From: Asaia bogorensis
GTDB taxonomy: Bacteria; Pseudomonadota; Alphaproteobacteria; Acetobacterales; Acetobacteraceae
NCBI GenBank assembly: GCA_945873675.1
Contig: CAMCEP010000016.1
Span: forward strand, 1 to 19,499
Length of the DNA: 19,499 bases
Reading direction: 5' to 3'
Shown: one piece after another, positions 1-8,175 of the stretch
Numbering within the stretch: the first letter of the stretch is position 1
Layout: every line of letters starts with the position of its first letter
Notes under the pieces: generated by a model
Told to the model about the DNA's origin: nothing
The model's database searches: none
Seen by the model: the letters and a program-made list of their open reading frames with translations, nothing else
Position numbers and translations under genes: made by a program

Positions 1-193
1 CGCATCCTCAGGCAGGGAGGTCGGCCTTTTTGGGGCGGGCGGCCCCGCCAAACAAAAAAAGGGGGGGGAAGCCTCATTCAGGATGCGATGGGGCACCAAA
101 AGCGGTGAACACAGCCAAAGCATTTGGGCTATTAGCCATGAAAAAGGGCACCTCGCGGCGCCCCTTCCATTTCCCGAATGGGATTATCTTGAA

Positions 194-478
194 TTACTTC
201 AGGATGATTTCCGCGCGGCGGTTCTGCGGCTCACCACGACGCACCGACAGTCCCTGGTTTTACTGCCCAGAACCGGAACGCTCCATATCGCCACTCTCTT
301 CAAGACGGGTCACGCCAGCGCCAGGAGCTGAAGCGGCTTATCCAATGATCTGGCGGGCGCGATCGGTCAGATCAGCCTTGCTCCCATCGAAGAACACCAG
401 ATAGGCCCTGGCGGCAGCCAGCGGCGCCACAGAAGCGACGGCAGGCGCAGCGTTGTAGGCGCGAAGACACTCAAACTT
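194..478 (-). pseudogene. Decayed OmpA-family C-terminal domain gene
   Basis: Reading the minus strand in one frame gives a recognisable OmpA/Pal-type peptidoglycan-binding domain broken by stops. From the 5' side it reads AAARAYLVFFD, then ADLTDRARQIIG, then a TAA (338-340), then VTRLEESGDMERSGSGQ, a second TAA (260-262) where the family has the Tyr of a YNQGLS motif, then NQGLSVRR joined directly to GEPQNRRAEIILK and a final TAA (194-196). The segment normally lying between GLSxRR and the EPQNRR tail is missing, so there are two nonsense changes plus an internal deletion. The upstream end runs into a stop at 479-481 in AT-rich DNA, and no start or signal peptide is left. The family normally sits in the outer membrane or periplasm and binds peptidoglycan; this copy should be dead. 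The motifs are seen directly; assignment to OmpA is by recognition of conserved blocks. Confidence 0.8.
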
Positions 479-912
479 TTAATATTTCTGTTCGATTTAG
501 CACAAATATTTTCCAACACGACAATGGAACGATATTTCAGTCGTATTTCGCACCATATCGCCCACATGGGTCAGGCTGCGCGGATCTCATGATTTTTTGA
601 GCCCCCCACCCCGGACTAAGCCTGAGGCGCCGAAATACCACCCCAAGGGTCCCGGAACGGCTACCAATCCTGGCAAATGAAGGTCCCCGAAAATATCCCA
701 GCCCCCCTTTATGGTGATCGCCTTCCCGTTGGCGACTTTCACTCCTTTCGATACACTAGAGTACGCCGTGGAAGAGGCTTCATGCAGACCAACAGCCCAG
801 AAACCAACAAAGCGGCCGAAAAAGTGGCATATCTGGCCCAGGCTGCGACGACGGGTGCCACGCGCAGTTTCGAAAAAACAGCCATCGGCTAGGACACCCG
901 GGGAGCAGGTTC
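479..912. other. Intergenic region, partly AT-rich, no convincing gene
   Basis: Bases about 470-580 are clearly richer in A and T than the rest of the window, with several AATATT/ATATTT runs, and lie just upstream of the dead OmpA gene, so they may be its old promoter region. A short plus-strand frame from an ATG at 782 to a TAG ending at 892 (36 codons) has a weak AAGAGG four bases upstream, but its product matches nothing I recognise and it may be chance. The stretch also carries a possible promoter for the binding-protein gene at 913. Confidence 0.5.
729..757 (+). promoter_or_regulatory. Possible sigma-70 promoter upstream of first Bug-type gene
   Basis: TTGGCG (729-734) and TACACT (752-757) are separated by 17 bases, a standard sigma-70 spacing, with 4 of 6 matches to each consensus hexamer. 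It lies about 155 bases upstream of the binding-protein start at 913. It is only a pattern match. Confidence 0.3.
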
Positions 913-1899
913 ATGGTAAAATCTTTTTCGCGCCGCGAGGCGATTGCATTGGGGTTAGGGGTGGCTGGCACAGCACCAGCGGCCCTAGGACAGGCTCAAT
1001 TTCCCAATCGAGCAGTCTCCATCATCGTCCCCTTCCCGCCTGGCGGCGCGACAGACCTGATCGCCCGACCCTATGGGGCAGCCCTTCAGCGCCACTGGAA
1101 CCAATCCGTGGTGCTGCAGAACCGTGGCGGTGCCGGCGGCGCGCTTGGCATGAATGCCGGCGCCACGGCGCGACCCGATGGCTATACGGGCGTGATCGCG
1201 CATGTTGCCTATTCCTCCATCCCGGCAGCGGATGCGCTATTCCAGCGCCCAGCAGCCTTTGAAAGAGCAAGCCTGGCGCCGATTGCCCTGCTGACGGCTG
1301 ATCCGCTGATCATCGTGGTCAAGGCGGATGCGCCCTGGCGGAGCTTCCAGGACTTCGCCGCAGATGCGCGGCGACGCCCTGGGGAAATCGCCTATGGATC
1401 TTCCGGCCCCTACAGCGCGATCCACCTGCCCTTTGAAATGCTGGCACAGGCCGGCGGGTTCCGCTTGAACCATGTGCCTTATGCCGGCGGCGGCCCAGCC
1501 ATGACCGCCGTGCTCGGCGGGCATATTGCAGCTACCGCCGCCACAGCGGCCGTGGCAGCGCCGCAAATCCGCTCTGGCGCCATGCGCGCCTTGGTCAATA
1601 CGGGCGCGCGCCGCGTGGCCTTGTTGCCGGATGTGCCAACCGCGCTGGAACTCGGCCTTGCCGGGGTGGAGTTCTACCTTTGGGTCGGCATCTTCAGTCA
1701 GCCGGCCACGCCCGCGGCGGAACGTGAAGCTTGGCGCCAAAGTACCGCCACAGTCACAAAAGACCCCGAAATGCTGCGCCAGCTTGAAGCCGCCGGCCTG
1801 GAATTGGACCACCGTGATGGCAAGGCATTCCAGGATTTTCTGGATGCCGATTTTCAGCGCGTGCAGGCGGCGGTGAACCGGATCGGGCGGGTGGAATAG
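913..1899 (+). CDS. Bug-family (TctC-type) periplasmic solute-binding protein
   Basis: Predicted substrate-binding protein of the tripartite tricarboxylate transporter type, which captures small carboxylates or similar metabolites in the periplasm. The 328-residue length is normal for the family. The N-terminus has a twin-arginine-like SRREAIALG followed by a hydrophobic stretch and a likely cleavage near ALGQA (residues 24-28), so Tat export is plausible. The signature first strand and loop, IIVPFPPGGATD (about residues 37-48), is the conserved carboxylate-binding turn; GSSGPYSAIH and VPYAGGGPA are later family blocks. The ATG is preceded by GGGGAG (900-905) at good spacing. The TctA and TctB membrane partners are not in the window. 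A second, distinct paralogue follows 118 bases downstream. Ligand unknown; such orphan binding proteins are numerous in Acetobacteraceae and Burkholderiales. Confidence 0.9.
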   Translation: MVKSFSRREAIALGLGVAGTAPAALGQAQFPNRAVSIIVPFPPGGATDLIARPYGAALQRHWNQSVVLQNRGGAGGALGMNAGATARPDGYTGVIAHVAYSSIPAADALFQRPAAFERASLAPIALLTADPLIIVVKADAPWRSFQDFAADARRRPGEIAYGSSGPYSAIHLPFEMLAQAGGFRLNHVPYAGGGPAMTAVLGGHIAATAATAAVAAPQIRSGAMRALVNTGARRVALLPDVPTALELGLAGVEFYLWVGIFSQPATPAAEREAWRQSTATVTKDPEMLRQLEAAGLELDHRDGKAFQDFLDADFQRVQAAVNRIGRVE

Positions 1900-2017
1900 T
1901 GCCTGGGTCTTTGCCCCGCTGGCGTGATCTGGTTTGAAGGGTCACGCTACCCGGGCGGCAGCCAACCGCGCCAAGCGTCCCTACTGAACGACCAAGAAAC
2001 CAATCTGGGAGAAAGCC

Positions 2018-2989
2018 ATGACCGCCATTCACCGTCGCAGTGCGCTGCTTGGCGCATCGGCCTTATTCGCCGGGGCGCCTGCCTTGGCACAAAACTTCCC
2101 ACTGCGTCAGGTCCGCTTCGTGGTCGGCTTCGCCCCGGGCGGCGCGAACGACATCATGGCGCGTTTAATTGCCGGGAAACTGAATGAACGCCTGCCAGGC
2201 ACCAGCTTTATTGTGGAAAATCGTCCGGGCGCGGCCACGCTTGTGGCTGCCGAACAGGTGGCGCGCGCCACGCCAGATGGCGCAACGCTGATGTACACGT
2301 CGAACTCCACCATTATCGCCCCTCTTGTAAACAAGGGTTCGGCCTTTGACCCGATGCGGGATTTTGCGCCCGTTGTGCTGGCACAGGAAGCCCCAATGCT
2401 GTTGCTGGCGCGTCCAGACAGCCCTATGCGCACTGTGGCACAAATGATTGAGGCAGCACGGAAGGCACCGGGCCGCCTTACCGTTTCCCATCCGGGGACA
2501 GGGGCGATCAATCACCTGACCATGGCGCTTTTCCAGCAGCAGACAGGAACGGAATTTACCCTGGTGCCCTATACGGGCAATGCGCCATCGCTAACCGCTT
2601 TAGTGCGCGGCGATGTGGATTTGGCGCATGACGGTACTGTATCCGCACGCAGCTTTGTTGATTCCGGCCAGCTGCGCCCGATTGCGGTGACCAGCGCCGA
2701 GCGGCTCTCGATCCTGCCAGAGGTACCAACCTTCGCCGAAACCCTGCCAGGACACGCGGTCATGTTTTGGGGCGGCCTCTTTGCGCCCCGCGCCACACCA
2801 GCGCCGCTGCTGGAGCGAATCCATGGCGAAGTTTCGGCCGTATTGCGCCTGCCCGATGTTATCGCCCGTATTCACCAACTCGGTGCCGAGCCAGGCAAGA
2901 TCACGAGCGCCGCGTTTGCACGCATGGTCACAGAAGAATGGGAGCGTTGGAGCACCGTCGTGCGTGGGGCGGGGATCCGAACCGATTAG
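2018..2989 (+). CDS. Bug-family (TctC-type) periplasmic solute-binding protein, second copy
   Basis: A second tripartite-tricarboxylate-type binding protein, 323 residues. The N-terminus HRRSALLGASALFAGAPALA is a signal peptide with an arginine pair (possible Tat) ending in an ALA cleavage site before QNFPLR. The family loop appears as VVGFAPGGANDIMAR (about residues 35-49), with Asn before the Asp where the upstream paralogue has Thr. VENRPGA, a VPYTGNAPSLTAL block and PEVPTFAETLP are all typical. The start has GGGAGAAA just upstream. The divergence from the preceding gene suggests an old duplication or separate acquisition rather than a recent copy, so the two probably bind different ligands. 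No TctA/TctB partner is present. It may be co-transcribed with the first gene across the 118-base gap. Confidence 0.9.
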   Translation: MTAIHRRSALLGASALFAGAPALAQNFPLRQVRFVVGFAPGGANDIMARLIAGKLNERLPGTSFIVENRPGAATLVAAEQVARATPDGATLMYTSNSTIIAPLVNKGSAFDPMRDFAPVVLAQEAPMLLLARPDSPMRTVAQMIEAARKAPGRLTVSHPGTGAINHLTMALFQQQTGTEFTLVPYTGNAPSLTALVRGDVDLAHDGTVSARSFVDSGQLRPIAVTSAERLSILPEVPTFAETLPGHAVMFWGGLFAPRATPAPLLERIHGEVSAVLRLPDVIARIHQLGAEPGKITSAAFARMVTEEWERWSTVVRGAGIRTD

Positions 2990-3066
2990 CCCATTTTTCC
3001 AATGCAGGGCGCGAAGCATCGCGCTTGGCGCACGATGCATCCAGGGCAAAAAAGGTGCAGGGCCTT

Positions 3067-3096
3067 CTGAGTTGAGCTTGGGCTTTCAGCGTTTTT
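3067..3096 (+). terminator. Weak candidate terminator after second Bug-type gene
   Basis: CTGA (3067-3070) pairs with TCAG (3086-3089) and AGC (3075-3077) with GCT (3082-3084) around a TTGG loop, with a bulge on the left arm, followed by CG and five T's (3092-3096). The stem is irregular, so this is only a candidate. Confidence 0.3.
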
Positions 3097-3172
3097 GGGA
3101 GCGCCTTCGCGACATGGGCGCCGTGGGGAGCGCCGTGCACGACCAAGGGGCGTAACCCTGGCCATTGCTGCT

Positions 3173-3202
3173 TTGGAAGAACCCCTACTCCTTCGGTAGA
3201 AT
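3173..3202 (+). promoter_or_regulatory. Possible promoter for rlmJ-gpsA
   Basis: TTGGAA (3173-3178) and TAGAAT (3197-3202) are 18 bases apart; the -10 matches consensus at five of six positions. It is about 250 bases upstream of rlmJ, which is long, so confidence is low. Confidence 0.25.
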
Positions 3203-3451
3203 ACGCTGAAATCCCCATGACGATGCTACTGCTTTTGGGGGCGTCAACCCCATAATCGGCTTAGGCGGGTTATCGGACATCGATCATAATGAACTCGCTT
3301 TTTCCTCTACGAAATGGCCTTGCCCACGAGGGTAATAGCTTGCCTGAGACCAATGGCATGCGACCCCATTGTGTAAAAATGCCAGCCAGTCGGGTCAGTC
3401 GTGAAACCGCCCCATTGCGCCGCACAGCGCCCTGGCCCATCAAGCGAGGCG

Positions 3452-4260
3452 ATGAATTACCGCCACGCCTTTCATGCCGGCAATCACGCGGATTGCCTGA
3501 AGCATGCGCTGCTGCTTGCCCTGCTGGCTGGGCTTAAGCGCAAGGAAACGCCCTTCGCCGTGCTGGATACGCATGCGGGTTGCGGCGCATACGACCTTGC
3601 CGCAGCGGAAGCCGCGCGCACCGGTGAAGCCGCGCGGGGCGCGCTGCGCTTGGCCGATAGCTCTGCCCCCGCGCTGTCGCCCTTCCTTGAAGCGCTGACG
3701 CAGGCAGGCTTTCCAGCTTTCTATCCGGGTTCTCCGGCGCTGATCCGCGCCGCGCTGCGCCCGCAGGATCGGCTAATGGCGGTGGAGCTGCACCCGGAAG
3801 ATCACGCGCGGCTCAAGGCGCATTTCAAGCGAGATGCACAGGTTGCGGTGCATAAGCGCGATGCCTGGGAAGCTTTGCGCGCGCTGACCCCCTTCCCCGA
3901 AAGGCGCGGCTTGGTGCTGATTGACCCGCCCTTCGAACAGGAAGGCGATTATGGCCGCATCACCGAAGCCATGGCCTTGCTGCGGCATCGCTTCCGCGCT
4001 GCCATCATCGCCGCCTGGTATCCCATCAAGCATCGCGCGCCAGTGCGCGGCTTTCATCACGCACTTATGGAAGCCGGCGTCGCCCCCTTGCTTGCCGCTG
4101 AATTATGGCTGCGGGAGCCGACCGATCCGCAAAGGCTGAATGGCAGCGGCCTGGTGATTGCCAATCCGCCGCAAGGCTTTGCCGAGGAAGCCGCGGAAAT
4201 CCTGCCCGCCTTGCTGGCTGGGCTTGGCGCTGATGAAACGGGTGCAGGAAGTGCCGTGAC

Positions 4261-4276
<16 letters not shown>
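3452..4276 (+). CDS. rlmJ: 23S rRNA (adenine(2030)-N6)-methyltransferase RlmJ
   Basis: SAM-dependent methyltransferase that modifies A2030 of 23S rRNA in the cytoplasm. From the ATG at 3452 the protein is 274 residues, close to the E. coli enzyme (about 280). It begins with the family hallmark MNYRHAFHAGNHADCLKH. The SAM-binding region follows with LDTHAGCGAYDL (residues 38-49) and the YPGSP block (91-95). The catalytic loop of N6-adenine methyltransferases is DPPF (158-161), and a WYP motif and GSGLVIANPP strand lie further on. The frame is open 17 codons upstream to another ATG at 3401, but the conserved N-terminus begins at 3452, which also has GAGG close before it, so I use 3452. The stop overlaps the start of gpsA. 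Confidence 0.95.
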
Positions 4277-5256
<980 letters not shown>

Positions 5257-5318
5257 AAGCGCGGTCCAAACCCCAGAAGCCTAGTTGAAGCTAAAGTATC
5301 TTTTTTGAAACGTCCTGC

Positions 5319-5346
5319 TTGACCGAGTATGCCAAACTGATATCCT
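5319..5346 (+). promoter_or_regulatory. Possible promoter of the sensor-MFS-binding protein unit
   Basis: TTGACC (5319-5324) and TATCCT (5341-5346) with a 16-base spacer. Just downstream a perfect TATAAT (5355-5360) is present, but it lacks a good -35 at 17 bases. Either could be the real -10. The region is AT-rich compared with its surroundings. Confidence 0.35.
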
Positions 5347-5349
5347 AAC

Positions 5350-5370
5350 ACGTATATAATATCGATACGT
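5350..5370. promoter_or_regulatory. Inverted repeat, possible operator
   Basis: ACGTAT (5350-5355) and ATACGT (5365-5370) are exact reverse complements with nine bases between. The interval contains most of a TATAAT hexamer, and the repeat ends just before AGAGGAAA, the ribosome site of the gene at 5385. The position would suit a repressor site. Six-base arms can occur by chance. Confidence 0.35.
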
Positions 5371-5384
5371 AGAGGAAATCGTCG

Positions 5385-6164
5385 GTGCGGCTTGGGCTAC
5401 TGCCATCGCGAAGGGGAAATCTGCCTTTGTGGTTGCGTTTGGGCGTGCATATTTCATTGATCATCGCGTTGGCTATCGGCCTGATCAGCTTCCTCAATTA
5501 CTATAATTTCGAGAAATCCTTTCGTGAATTGAATGTATCACGCGTGAGTGTGCTGGCGCGAGATCTGCGTCAAGCGATTGAAGTTGGGCTCAATATCGGC
5601 CTAGCGCCACGTGATAACCTTGAACTTGCGCGCGAAATCGCAGCTGCCAGGGATCGCACTGTCGGGTTGCGTTTCGCCACCGTGATTGATGAACATGGCC
5701 GAAGGCTTATGGAGGTGGGCTCCGCCGGCGCCGAACAGGATTGGGGTTCGCGGCTGGATGGCCAAAATTGGCTTGGTGAAGATGCAGACAGCTACCAGAT
5801 CGGCCTGCCCTATCGCAACAGCTTCGGCCTGATTTCGGGTGCCATCATCCTTGGTTACGACAAGGCCGAGATAGAACGCGCAATGCGCAAAATGCGCCAA
5901 GCGCTGCTGACCGATTGGCTTATCGCCGTTGTGGCTGTCAGCCTTTTGGTCATGCTGGGAACATGGCTGATCACGCGCCGGCTCCGGCATGAACTTGATG
6001 TGGCGGAAAGCGCCTTCACCAGCAATCATTCTGGTGAATCCGCGCCAAAACTATATTTGCCAATCCTTGGTGAGGAAATTGAACAGGGCATTTCGGACCT
6101 GATCAATAAAAAGGCGTCCTTTGCGGAAGGCATGACCGATCCGCAGGGCCAACCCATTCGATGA
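5385..6164 (+). CDS. Two-TM membrane protein with extracytoplasmic sensor-like domain
   Basis: I cannot name this 259-residue protein. It has a first membrane helix at about residues 18-38, an extracytoplasmic segment of about 135 residues (40-175), a second helix at about 177-197, and a cytoplasmic tail of about 60 residues. This is the layout of the input half of a histidine kinase or chemoreceptor, but no kinase, cyclase or receptor output domain follows. Residues 64-106 align without gaps to residues 53-95 of the next protein, including an IE..L..G start and a V.D..G turn, so the two sensor segments are related. The start is a GTG with AGAGGAAA (5371-5378) at good spacing. The stop overlaps the next start by ATGA. 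It probably senses a periplasmic ligand, alone or together with its neighbour; this is inference. Confidence 0.75.
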   Translation: MRLGLLPSRRGNLPLWLRLGVHISLIIALAIGLISFLNYYNFEKSFRELNVSRVSVLARDLRQAIEVGLNIGLAPRDNLELAREIAAARDRTVGLRFATVIDEHGRRLMEVGSAGAEQDWGSRLDGQNWLGEDADSYQIGLPYRNSFGLISGAIILGYDKAEIERAMRKMRQALLTDWLIAVVAVSLLVMLGTWLITRRLRHELDVAESAFTSNHSGESAPKLYLPILGEEIEQGISDLINKKASFAEGMTDPQGQPIR

Positions 6165-8161
6165 GGGCATTACGGCGCGACTTGTTCATCCTGACCGCAT
6201 TGGTCCTAATGCTGGCTGCTGCATTCGTATCTTTTCGCGCAGGGCTTTATGCAGAAGAACATCTGGTCAAGGAACGCCTTGGCGTTCAGCAGGAAATCGG
6301 CCTTTCCGTAGTCGCCGTTATCGAAAAAGCCTTATCCTTTGGCGTTCCTTTTGAACGCATGGTTGATGTTGAGCGATACCTTGAAACGGTCAAACAGGAT
6401 AATCCCGAACTTGATTATCTGATCGTCTTGGATAGGAACGGCACGCCGCACTATTCAACTGAACTTCGAGCAATTGAAGGTCGCAGCGTCCTTTTGGGTG
6501 CGCTTGCGCGCTGGGCAGACAGCGAAAGCGTGGCGCACGCCGGCCAATATTTCAATATGGCGATACTGATCAAGCTGAACTACCGGCCCATAGGCTGGCT
6601 TCATATCGGGGAAAGATCCAATTTCATCGCGAAGCTGATGTGGGATATCGCTTTTGATATCCTGGCCGTACTGGTTGTGGCGATATTGGTGGCCTTTGAA
6701 TTGCTGCGCCTGATGCTGGCGGCAGCGTTTATAAGCCCACTCCGCGCCATGCAGGAAGTGCTGGCCGACGCATCGCGCGGCGATTTTCGCCAATATCTGC
6801 CGCGTGATTTTTTTGGCGGTATCGGCCGCCTGAACCGCGCCATCAACACCAGCCTTGATGCAATCAATGAACGTGCCCGTGCACTTCACGCGACGGGAAA
6901 AGAAGTCCTGGCCAGAAACCTGTTTGACTTGAACAATGCGCGCCAGGTGCTGCGGGTCAATGCGGTTGAAAATATCGGCTGGCCATTCTTCCTGCTGATT
7001 TTCTCGGAATCCCTCTCACTCTCATTCTTTCCGATTTTCGTCTCCCAATTCGTGGACCCCAATTCAAGTGTCTCTCAAAGCATTGTCATCGGCCTGCCGA
7101 TCACAGTCTTCATGCTGGTCTGGGCCGTTACCATGCCCTATGCGGGCGCCTGCTGTGACAGGATTGGCTTTCGCAAGGCGTTCGGCCTTGGCGCATTGAT
7201 AACCACGCTGGGCTTGATCCTGACCGCCTTCGCCGAGAGTATGCTGCAATTGCTGCTTTGGCGATCGTTGACGGCTATTGGCTATGGCTTGGTCTATGTC
7301 ACCACCCAGGCCTATATCACAGCGCATTTTCCGCCGGCGGAACGAACTCGCGGCCAAGCACTTTTTCTGAGCACATTCTTCGCAGGCTCGCTCTGCGGTG
7401 CCGCCATTGGGGGAATCCTGGTGGATCGGCTGGGTTTCGAAAAGACCTTCCTACTATCGGGCGGGTTGAGCGCGGTAGCATCCTTCTATGTCTTGCGTTT
7501 CATGAGCAAGACGGCCGTTCAGTCAAAAACGAGCAAGGGGCTTGGCTTCGGTGATTTCGGCCTGCTGATCAAGCAGCGACAATTCGCGGTGATCACCTTC
7601 CTCTCGGCTGTGCCCGCCAAGGTCGCTTTGGCTGGGTTTCTTTATTATTCGATTCCGCTTTATCTGAAGGAACTGGGCCATGACCAGTCCAGCACCGGGC
7701 GCATCATGATGGCCTATGGCCTTGTGATCATTATGCTGAGCCCCCTGGTCGCCCAGTTCGCTGATCGCGCGCAGCATCGCTGGCGCTTCGTCATGCTTGG
7801 CGGCTATGCGGCAGCGCTTGCCGTTGCCATGCCGCTATTCTTTGAAGGCGCCACAGGCGCAGCGCTCGCCGTTGTTGGGCTTGGGATCGGACACGCCATC
7901 GGTGTCTCCTCTCAAATGACGCTGATCAATGATCGCTGCGGCGAAGTGGTAAAGGAAGTCGGGCAGGCCGCCGCGGTTGGTATCTTCCGCATGATCGAAC
8001 GGATCGGCATGCTGCTCGGGCCCATTCTGCTTGGCGCCATGATCGCTCTTTCAAGCTTCGTCAATGCCTTCGTCATTATGGCTGGCCTTATCTTTCTTGC
8101 CACAACGGCGTTCACCCTTTTGTTGTTTTTGCCTGAAAAGAAGGCCGCGCCACCGACATGA
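6161..8161 (+). CDS. MFS transporter with N-terminal periplasmic sensor and HAMP-like domain
   Basis: The 666-residue protein joins a receptor-like front end to a major facilitator. A first helix (about 8-28) is followed by an extracytoplasmic domain (30-158), a second helix (about 161-187), and a HAMP-like segment (190-242) with the SPLRAM proline, a GDF turn at 207-209 and a helical IGRLNRAINTSLDAINER stretch. A linker leads to the transporter from about 273 to 657. The MFS loop between helices 2 and 3 is GACCDRIGFRKA (329-340), the classic G..CDR.G.RK motif A, with a weaker repeat AQFADRAQHRWR (531-542) in the second half. Ordinary MFS proteins are about 400-450 residues, so the extra 270 are a real fusion in one open frame, not a merged pair. 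It starts in an ATGA overlap with the sensor gene. The substrate is unknown; ligand-dependent transport is an inference. Confidence 0.85.
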   Translation: MRALRRDLFILTALVLMLAAAFVSFRAGLYAEEHLVKERLGVQQEIGLSVVAVIEKALSFGVPFERMVDVERYLETVKQDNPELDYLIVLDRNGTPHYSTELRAIEGRSVLLGALARWADSESVAHAGQYFNMAILIKLNYRPIGWLHIGERSNFIAKLMWDIAFDILAVLVVAILVAFELLRLMLAAAFISPLRAMQEVLADASRGDFRQYLPRDFFGGIGRLNRAINTSLDAINERARALHATGKEVLARNLFDLNNARQVLRVNAVENIGWPFFLLIFSESLSLSFFPIFVSQFVDPNSSVSQSIVIGLPITVFMLVWAVTMPYAGACCDRIGFRKAFGLGALITTLGLILTAFAESMLQLLLWRSLTAIGYGLVYVTTQAYITAHFPPAERTRGQALFLSTFFAGSLCGAAIGGILVDRLGFEKTFLLSGGLSAVASFYVLRFMSKTAVQSKTSKGLGFGDFGLLIKQRQFAVITFLSAVPAKVALAGFLYYSIPLYLKELGHDQSSTGRIMMAYGLVIIMLSPLVAQFADRAQHRWRFVMLGGYAAALAVAMPLFFEGATGAALAVVGLGIGHAIGVSSQMTLINDRCGEVVKEVGQAAAVGIFRMIERIGMLLGPILLGAMIALSSFVNAFVIMAGLIFLATTAFTLLLFLPEKKAAPPT

Positions 8162-8175
8162 AAACAGGAGACGCC

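Larger units (their letters stand above)
2990..3451. other. Intergenic region between binding-protein gene and rlmJ
   Basis: No convincing gene in about 460 bases. It holds a stem-loop at 3016-3038 (GCATCG ... CGATGC with an inner CGC/GCG stem and no T-tract), a weak terminator candidate near 3067-3096, and a promoter-like pair TTGGAA (3173-3178) and TAGAAT (3197-3202) with an 18-base spacer that could serve rlmJ. Open frames on both strands here have no family features I recognise. Confidence 0.45.

Noticed and set aside
30..404. Plus-strand frames in the first 400 bases
   Set aside because: The minus strand holds recognisable OmpA remnants in this stretch; the plus frames have no family features.
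1..627. CCTCAGGC near the left end and GCCTGAGG near 620 as a possible inverted repeat bounding a mobile element
   Set aside because: Only eight bases match, there is no transposase and no target-site duplication visible.
3016..3038. Stem-loop GCATCG ... CGATGC as a terminator
   Set aside because: It is short with a bulge and is not followed by T's on the plus strand.
2928..3218. A 96-codon minus-strand frame in the intergenic region before rlmJ
   Set aside because: It overlaps the end of the second Bug-type gene, has no recognised motif and no good ribosome site.
5274..5306. T6 run after gpsA as a terminator
   Set aside because: No stem of more than three pairs precedes the T's, so there is no convincing hairpin.
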